Origin: Pohlia nutans
Taxonomy: Eukaryota > Streptophyta > Bryopsida > Bryales > Mniaceae
Reading direction: 5' to 3'
DNA length: 64,000 nucleotides
Assembly: GCA_022496805.1 (NCBI GenBank)
Contig: CM040094.1
Location: 1,674,001 to 1,738,000 of the forward strand
The position numbers and the translations under genes were made by a program. Position 1 is the first letter of the stretch, and each line of letters begins with the position of its first letter. The notes below the pieces were generated by a model. The model was not told where the DNA came from. It made no database searches and worked only from the letters and a program-made list of their open reading frames with translations. Of the stretch, positions 58,095 to 64,000 are shown in pieces.

Positions 58095-59039
58095 TTAACC
58101 CCTAAATTTCCTTGTGTTTTTGGGAGCTTGAAACCTCAAAACTGCAATTTTCTACCTCTATGTACTCCCGGGGATGTGAACCAAGTTTTTTTACTTGTTT
58201 TAGAATTCCAACCGTAAGATCTTGTACCTAAGCCTATTCATAGCTACTGTTTCAAAAATTGACCGTTGGATGTTTATCATTTGCAAGATCATAACATCCA
58301 AAGTTTGTGCAAAAGTTTTTTTGGGCATTGCTTGGGAGGCATTGTCTCCATAGTGCAAAGGGGGACTTGAAGATTGTTACTCCAAACATTTTGCTCATAT
58401 TTTTTTCCATGTAGATAACTAAGTTGGGTACGCTCATGCAAAATTTTAGAGACTCATTACGCGTTTCAAACCTTCATTCAAATTAATTTCCGGAAGAAGG
58501 TATAAAAATGGCAATTTGGTGAAACATGCATCACATTAATTGTATTTGATTTTTGGAAAAAATGAACGGTGATTAGGTACCTCTATGATTTTATAAATTT
58601 TAGGCGAAATTATTATTTTTTAAATTCAAAATCTCAAATTTTGACAAATTTCGAAAGAAAAGAATGTGAAATTACAAAAAACCTTGGAGGTGTTGTTCTT
58701 TATTTTGGAGGCTGCCCTTGTCAAGCCAAGAATATAATCAACATGGGTCACTTCAAATTTTGAGCCTAAATGTAGTGAAGAGCATGTCTCCAAAAAAAAA
58801 TTTGAAAAAATGATTATAATAAAAAGTTTTTTTCTGCCCCAGTTGGACTTGAAATCAAAAATTTCAATAAAAAATTTATAAAATCCGAATTTGACTTTGT
58901 AATTTTTACCACACATACCTTGTATGTATGACCACGCCCACGCCAAATTATAGTCTAAAATTCTTAATTTAGACCTTCCATCTAAGCTGCCCGAAACAGC
59001 AAAAAGCTATTTTGGCTTTTAAGGGCCTTTAGGGGTTAA
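58095..59039 (+). mobile_element. TTAA-flanked element, family K, intact copy (945 bp)
   Basis: TTAA at 58095-58098 and 59036-59039. It is the uninterrupted partner of 14673-17016. At 58332-58345 it carries the single, unduplicated GGGAGGCATTG where the other copy holds the MULE-like insert, and so acts as the empty site. Confidence 0.9.
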
Positions 59040-59294
59040 AATACAAAAGTTTGTTGAACTACCCAACCATCTTTTACTAAAGATGGCTTTGATTCTACAT
59101 GAGATTACAATTCCTGTAACGATTCTAGCTTCCAAGGGCAAGCAATGTATACTTTCAAAATGATAAGGTAACGCTTTTAAAATATCCAAAACGATACAAA
59201 ATGATCCAAATCATAAAACTCTAGTTCTCTAAAAGATTACGAAATATGTTTTAAATTCTCAGTTGTAATGAATAAGGCACCCTCATTTATATAT

Positions 59295-59841
59295 TAACCC
59301 TTAGACACGCCTGCGTCCAGAATCTAGATGATGGATGATTCTGGACGCGTCCCTTCACCACGCACGGGGATGTTTTTCATCCATTCAATTTTTAAAAAAT
59401 TCTTGTGCTAGTTGATTACCATTTGTACGGTACGGATCTTCAAGATAAGATGTTCAGAGTTTTTGAAAAATAGCAAAAGTGGTTTATGTCAAGTTTCATT
59501 CTTAGTTCGAAAAGTGAGACCTTAAACATGATTTTCCATAATAAGAAGAATCAAATAGTGAAAACCATACCATCTTGTAGTGCATGTTATTCCAATTTCA
59601 TTACAATATTTTTTAAATTTTTAATGTTAATTTTGGATTTTTAATTGAATTTCAAGAGAAAACCTTGCAAAATTAATTAAAAAATATTAATAATAAATAT
59701 GTTGAATCCAACCGTATAGATATTATCTTCACATTGACATTTATAACTTTGCTTTGTACATCAACTCCATTTACATTTTTCATCAAACATTTTATAACGA
59801 ATCTTTGAAAACAATGTTGAATCGGGACCTTAAAGGGTTAA
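59295..59841 (+). mobile_element. TTAA-flanked element, family A (547 bp)
   Basis: TTAA at 59295-59298 and 59838-59841. It starts TTAACCCTTAGACACGCC and ends GGACCTTAAAGGGTTAA, colinear with 18950-19498. Confidence 0.82.
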
Positions 59842-60019
59842 CCAACAAAATATTACATAATTTCAAAAAAAAATTTAATCCTCCTAGAGCTGAGTCCTCA
59901 ATTGAGTGTGACAATTTTGAGGCTCTAAATCATATCAATATCACAAAATTAATGTTTAGTTTGTTGATTCTTGGTCAACAAGCCTGAAAAAAAACAGTAC
60001 ATTAAAATTGTGATTTTAG

Positions 60020-60080
60020 TGTTCAACTAGAATTGATGTCTTGCATCACAATTTGTTCAAAGGTGAGGAAAAATAATGTC

Positions 60081-60117
<37 letters not shown>

Positions 60118-60340
60118 TCGTGCTACTTCTACTGAGAGTGTCATGTTCCTTCCAGGTGATGAGAGTGACATGAGTTGGCAAACCATGTTTATCATAAAGT
60201 TGTTGTTTGCCATTGCCTCATTGAAACACATCTTAAAGGTTTCGTTTGAAACTTTTTTCATTTTAAATTTTACAATAAAAATTTATTTACAGAGGCACTA
60301 TATCTTTGGAAAACAAATAGAGCTTGTGTTGAGAAATAGT
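60020..60340 (+). repeat. Dispersed repeat, family R, with (AT)n tract
   Basis: Shares CACAATTTGTTCAAAGGTGA, GAGAGTG-CATGTT, ACCATGTTTATCATAAAGTT and TTGAGAAATAGTGTCCAAG with 17560-17770. An (AT)n run of about 13 units lies at 60086-60112. Confidence 0.6.
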
Positions 60341-60435
60341 GTCCAAGACACTAAATTACAATACATTTTAGTGTAGCTTTAATTTATCTATTGAAATCAA
60401 ACCAAAACCTAAAATTAGCATGCAGTCCAGACAAT

Positions 60436-60984
60436 TTAACTCCTAAATGAGAGAGGGGGTAAGGGCAAAACCTAAATGTGTTATAAAATGTTGCTTGCAC
60501 AACTTCAATGAAGTTTGGTCCCAAAGAGAAAATGAGAAGCACGATGTTTAGTAATTACCCGTACGGTCAAACTTTTGAAAATGTTTTAGATACTCATTAA
60601 ACGAATTTAGAAGCATTTATCGTTGAATATTCACCAAAATTACAAATTTTATTTTTAGAATTTGAAATTTGGTATGATTGGTTGAAACTAGACATTCTAT
60701 TCTACAGTTGAAAAAAGCAAAATTTTAGAAAGAAGGAACATCATTACTTTCCCGAAATAGTAAGTTTTGTAACACTAGGACAATGTTGAGGTGTTTGTTT
60801 TTGAAAATTTCTCCTTGATGGAGTTTAACTTGGATTGACATGATTCAAATTGGGTTGGAAAGTAGACTTGATTTCCTATTTGAAAATATTTTTTATTTTT
60901 TAAAAAAGGTTTTTTTCATCTCAGGCAGCCCGTAAAAAAAAGGGCAGCAACCAAAAAATGGTCGTTTGGTCACTTAGGGGTTAA
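60436..60984 (+). mobile_element. TTAA-flanked element, family G (549 bp)
   Basis: TTAA at 60436-60439 and 60981-60984. The left end is TTAACTCCTAAATGAG and the right end GTCACTTAGGGGTTAA. The right half is repeated at 57500-57788. Non-coding. Confidence 0.72.
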
Positions 60985-61106
60985 GTATGCCAATTTATTG
61001 TACTAAATCCTTTTGCAATGATTGTTTTTATCAAAGACTCATAGAAAGGGCATGGACACTACCGTAGTCAAAAGGTTGGTTGGGCATTGTTGTGCCCAAT
61101 AATTAA

Positions 61107-61961
61107 TTAACCCTTAAACGTCAAGGTAAGCCCTATGGGCTTATTTAAAAGAGAATAATGAAGAAAAAAGTGGATTTTTTCAACCAAACCAAGCGAGGAT
61201 TGGTGCGTTGGAAAGCTACTGAAAAAGCGATTTAGAATCCAAATTTGCGCCTCATCATTACAAGAATTTTGAGGGCAATGAAGGGCTGTGAGTTGGTGAA
61301 GGCGGGTTGATCAATGGAAGCAACTTTAAAACAACTTGGGCCAATATTATGAGCTGGGCGAACCTCGGCACTAACGGTTCCCAGCTCCCGTCACTTCGTC
61401 AGCCAGAGGAGGACCCACGGATGGATGAAAGCGGTGGGATGAATGTGACAATGTGGATGTTTGTTGGTGGCGTGATGATTGAGGGCGCGATGCAGGATGA
61501 ATACGGTCGATGTGGATGAATGTGGATGGATGTGAGAAGAATGGGAAGCGCTGCCCCGTCAATTCCCAGCTCCCCCCGTCCCGTTCTCAGCTCCCCGCGC
61601 CCTGTTTCCAACTCCCCCCGCCCCGTTCCCAGCTCCCCCGGCCCCTGCAATTTATTTCGAGAACTTTCTTGGGACTTTCTTCAACATGCTCAACCAGACA
61701 GCCCTCCCTAGGCCCCATTTCTCTTGTAATGTTGAGAGATTGTGGAATCGTTGGTAAGCAATGAAAGTTATCAAATTGAACAAGTTTTGAGGTTTGGGCA
61801 GTTGAGGTTGTTTTTTGAAACGTGCCGGAGTGCTACAATGCCGCAATAATGCTAGCCAGCAGAGCCGTTTTTTCCAAAAAAACCAATTTTTTTTTCGCCT
61901 CCAAAAATTTAGATGCCTTTTGGGCTGCCCCGCCCAGGCCCTCTTGACGTTTAAAGATTAA
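61107..61961 (+). mobile_element. TTAA-flanked element, family I (855 bp), with about 20-bp TIRs
   Basis: TTAA at 61107-61110 and 61958-61961. TTAACCCTTAAACGTCAAGG at the left matches the inverse of CTTGACGTTTAAAGATTAA at the right. It differs from the other families in having GC-rich interior DNA and a C-rich tandem array. Short frames inside show no recognisable protein. Confidence 0.75.
61558..61650 (+). repeat. C-rich tandem repeat (about 22-bp unit, 4 copies)
   Basis: CAGCTCCCCCCGTCCCGTTC and variants repeat about four times inside element I. The opposite strand has G5-G6 runs and could form G-quadruplexes. Confidence 0.75.
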
Positions 61962-63890
61962 AGTGTAGAAATTTAGTTGGGCACTTCAAATTATAATCAA
62001 TAAATTTCAAAAAGAAAATCCAATTTTAAAATAAATTTTGGCCATAACCAAGCAGTATATCAAAGATGTAAGGGTGTGCATTACATTTCATAAATGTGAG
62101 TTATGAAACTTGGGTAAAGCCTTTTTCCTTATACAAATTCTGTGTACTAGTGCTAACAATGAATGTGAGATATGTACAACTCTTCTTGCTTCTTGTTATC
62201 TCTGTGATTACTGATTAACTCCTTCACAAAAATGTGCATAACTCAAGCATAGAAACCTCAAATTACAAAATTCGTTTTGGAGAGTAAATATTACTTGATT
62301 GTGCAAGTTTTCTTAGTTGGACAATACTCAATATAAATTACACTATTAGTTGTGCGCAATTGAGCCTCGAAAGTGCAATCACAACACAGTTTTCTTATCA
62401 TTCAACTCATGTTCATTCTAATTTTGTCCATATCTAATGAATAATTTTTTCAAATCACAAATTTATTTCTTGATGTGGCAATGACTTAGCCTTCTAAATT
62501 TTCTTAAAGAAAAAAACCTTTCAAAATAAGATCTATTGTTGTACTCAAATGTGCACCAAAACCTAGTGAAAAATATGATTTAGTAAGAATTCACATAGGC
62601 TTGCAAGTTGCCAAGTTTTTATCTCATATCATTTTGGAGACCAACTTAGAATGAATTTGATTACAAGATCAACTCTTTCCGCCTCCAAAACTCACTTATC
62701 CAAATAGTACTAAGAGTGATGAAAACTGGTTATTTTTTAACGTTTCAACAACTTCAAAAAATAATTTATATGAATGTGGGCAAAAGATACTTAAAATTTC
62801 CAAAAAAATTGAGCATGTCCTTTTTGAATTATTTAGTGCCTAACCTGCCCTTTGGCTACGGTAGTGGAATTGGTATTTGAGAGATCGTGAATAGAGATTC
62901 TAAGAGCATCCAAATGATTGCAATATTTGCAATCATTTAGATGTTCCTACATACACTTTCTCACCACAACAAGTTTGTTGTTATGCTTAATACCTTTAAA
63001 AAAAATAATGTTTCAATGATCACTACACTCCAAGTATTACATTTCAATCCACCTCAACAAATTTCACCCACAAATTGTTAGTATCTTGTTCCTAATAAAT
63101 CTACAACAAAAACTTGAATTTTAAATTAAAAAATTATACAAAAATATTGGTGATAGCAGTTATAGATCTAGCCATATGGATAGAATTTGAAATTCATAAT
63201 GTGTAACCTTTATTTATACATCAAGTGCAAAATATTCCTTTTAGTTGCGTTCTTAAATGCATCTTTGCAATTCTCCAAATCTAAAAAGGAATGAGAACCT
63301 TTTTAGGTTAAAACCATGTATTTGCTTATTTGAATTATAAGTACTTTACACTGAAAAATTGTTCTCAAATTTAGAGTGCTACTCTCAATTTAACATGTTG
63401 AAGTTGAGGATGTTTGTTGAAATGGTTTCTTTTATTTGTTGATGGCAATTTGTTTTTTAAATTTTATCCTCATGAAATGACAGAGATACAAAAACATTGT
63501 ACGAAACCTATGAACAAATGCAGCTATGAGGTGGACTTGGCGTAAGGTATGTAAATGATTTTCTTTTGAAATTTAAAATTAAAATTAAAAAATCATTTTT
63601 TATAATGTGCGTGAAGCATTCCAATGAAAATTTAGTAGTTGAAAATTAATATCTTTTACATTTTTAATGGTAGATATCATCACTCACTAGCGGAGGTCAT
63701 GTTTGTTGAACACATTTAAAATAGAAAGTGAAATTTTGGAAAAGGCCTCCAAATAATTCATTACACTTGAATTTGAGGGAGTAGAATATCGAGAACAACG
63801 CACTTTTGAAACCAGATTTGAAGGAATATATGTGCACCGTACAAGACCGTTTTGCATGCTACAAAGAATCAAGAAGTCTCAGACACCTAG
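61962..63890. other. AT-rich stretch with a family B fragment; doubtful exon near 63485
   Basis: 62990-63311 matches the 3' part of family B (TACATTTCAATC, CAACAAATTTCA-CCCACAAATTGT, ATCTAGCCATATGGATAGAA) and ends at TTAA 63308-63311. 63482-63548 has exon-like borders (GACAG and GTATGT) but an in-frame stop in every frame, so I do not call it. Nothing else is recognised. Confidence 0.4.
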
Positions 63891-64000
63891 GTGTTCAAAC
63901 ACAACTTCTCCAAGGCGAAAGATTTATTGGACACTCTTGAAAAGGCAGTTGTGAAAAGATTTTGGTTGAACAAGGATTTGGCTTATGGAGTTCCAAATTT
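63891..64000 (+). CDS. Possible exon of an unidentified gene running off the window
   Basis: After an acceptor-like ACACCTAG, the frame GTG TTC AAA stays open to the window end and reads FKHNFSKAKDLLDTLEKAV, then KRFWLNKDLAYGVPN, with a protein-like, amphipathic composition. I do not recognise it. The upstream block 63482-63548 does not join without a stop. One short open exon is weak evidence. Confidence 0.3.
   Translation, partial: MFKHNFSKAKDLLDTLEKAVVKRFWLNKDLAYGVPN

Noticed and set aside
22367..61961. LTR retrotransposons or LINEs
   Set aside because: I looked for long direct terminal repeats, primer-binding sites and gag/pol motifs and saw none. The repeats are short, terminally inverted elements.
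63482..63548. Exon joined to the right-edge exon
   Set aside because: Good borders, but each of its three frames contains a stop codon.

Overview
The window looks like nuclear DNA of a streptophyte (a charophyte alga or a land plant) that still makes flagellated sperm. Two conserved genes are cleanly split by spliceosomal introns: the 3' part of HOP2 (meiotic recombination, plant-like in its SNLT-type linker) and a complete seven-exon DRC5/TCTE1 gene (nexin-dynein regulatory complex of motile cilia). A decayed fragment of a proteasome alpha-6 gene and a plant-type FCP1-like HAD gene agree with this. I cannot name the species. Genes are sparse, the background is AT-rich, and most of the non-genic sequence is made of short non-autonomous DNA transposons.

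Layout. 1-2170: HOP2 (+, 5' end outside the window). 5420-8899: DRC5 (-), tail-to-tail with HOP2. 8.9-20 kb: a minisatellite, a triple-nested transposon stack and dispersed repeats. 20144-20605: an intact single-exon Lys/Pro-rich gene of unknown function with its own promoter. 20.9-21.9 kb: proteasome alpha-6 remnants. 25035-27524: a candidate three-exon small gene. 27.7-36.8 kb: foldback elements, a GGGGCTAA-rich transposon and a tRNA-derived SINE. 37166-41.7 kb: a GC-richer, broken transposase-like gene (-). 46.9-54.4 kb: a GC-richer cassette of three same-strand genes behind a 12-bp C-rich minisatellite: a ParB-like plus degenerate DNA-methyltransferase-like protein, an FCP1/CTD-phosphatase-like protein, and a Pro/Ser-rich coiled-coil protein. 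54.4-64 kb: more TTAA-flanked elements, and at the right edge what may be one exon of a further gene.

The most unusual signal is a family of about 25 imperfect palindromes with the consensus TTAGGTCGAGTCGACCTAA and unique spacers between them. They lie in the introns of the ParB/methyltransferase-like gene and in the probable 5' UTR intron of the opposite-strand transposase-like pseudogene, and I saw no other clusters. They tie two GC-rich units about 6 kb apart into one system. They look like sites for a dyad-binding protein, and one of the hosts encodes a ParB-like domain. Prokaryotic ParB proteins bind short palindromes of similar size.

The second theme is a set of TTAA-flanked, CCC...GGG-ended (piggyBac-like) non-autonomous families. 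They include complete 945-bp, 547-549-bp, 576-bp and 246-bp elements. One 945-bp copy carries a 1390-bp MULE-like insertion with a 9-bp target duplication, and the second 945-bp copy serves as its empty site.
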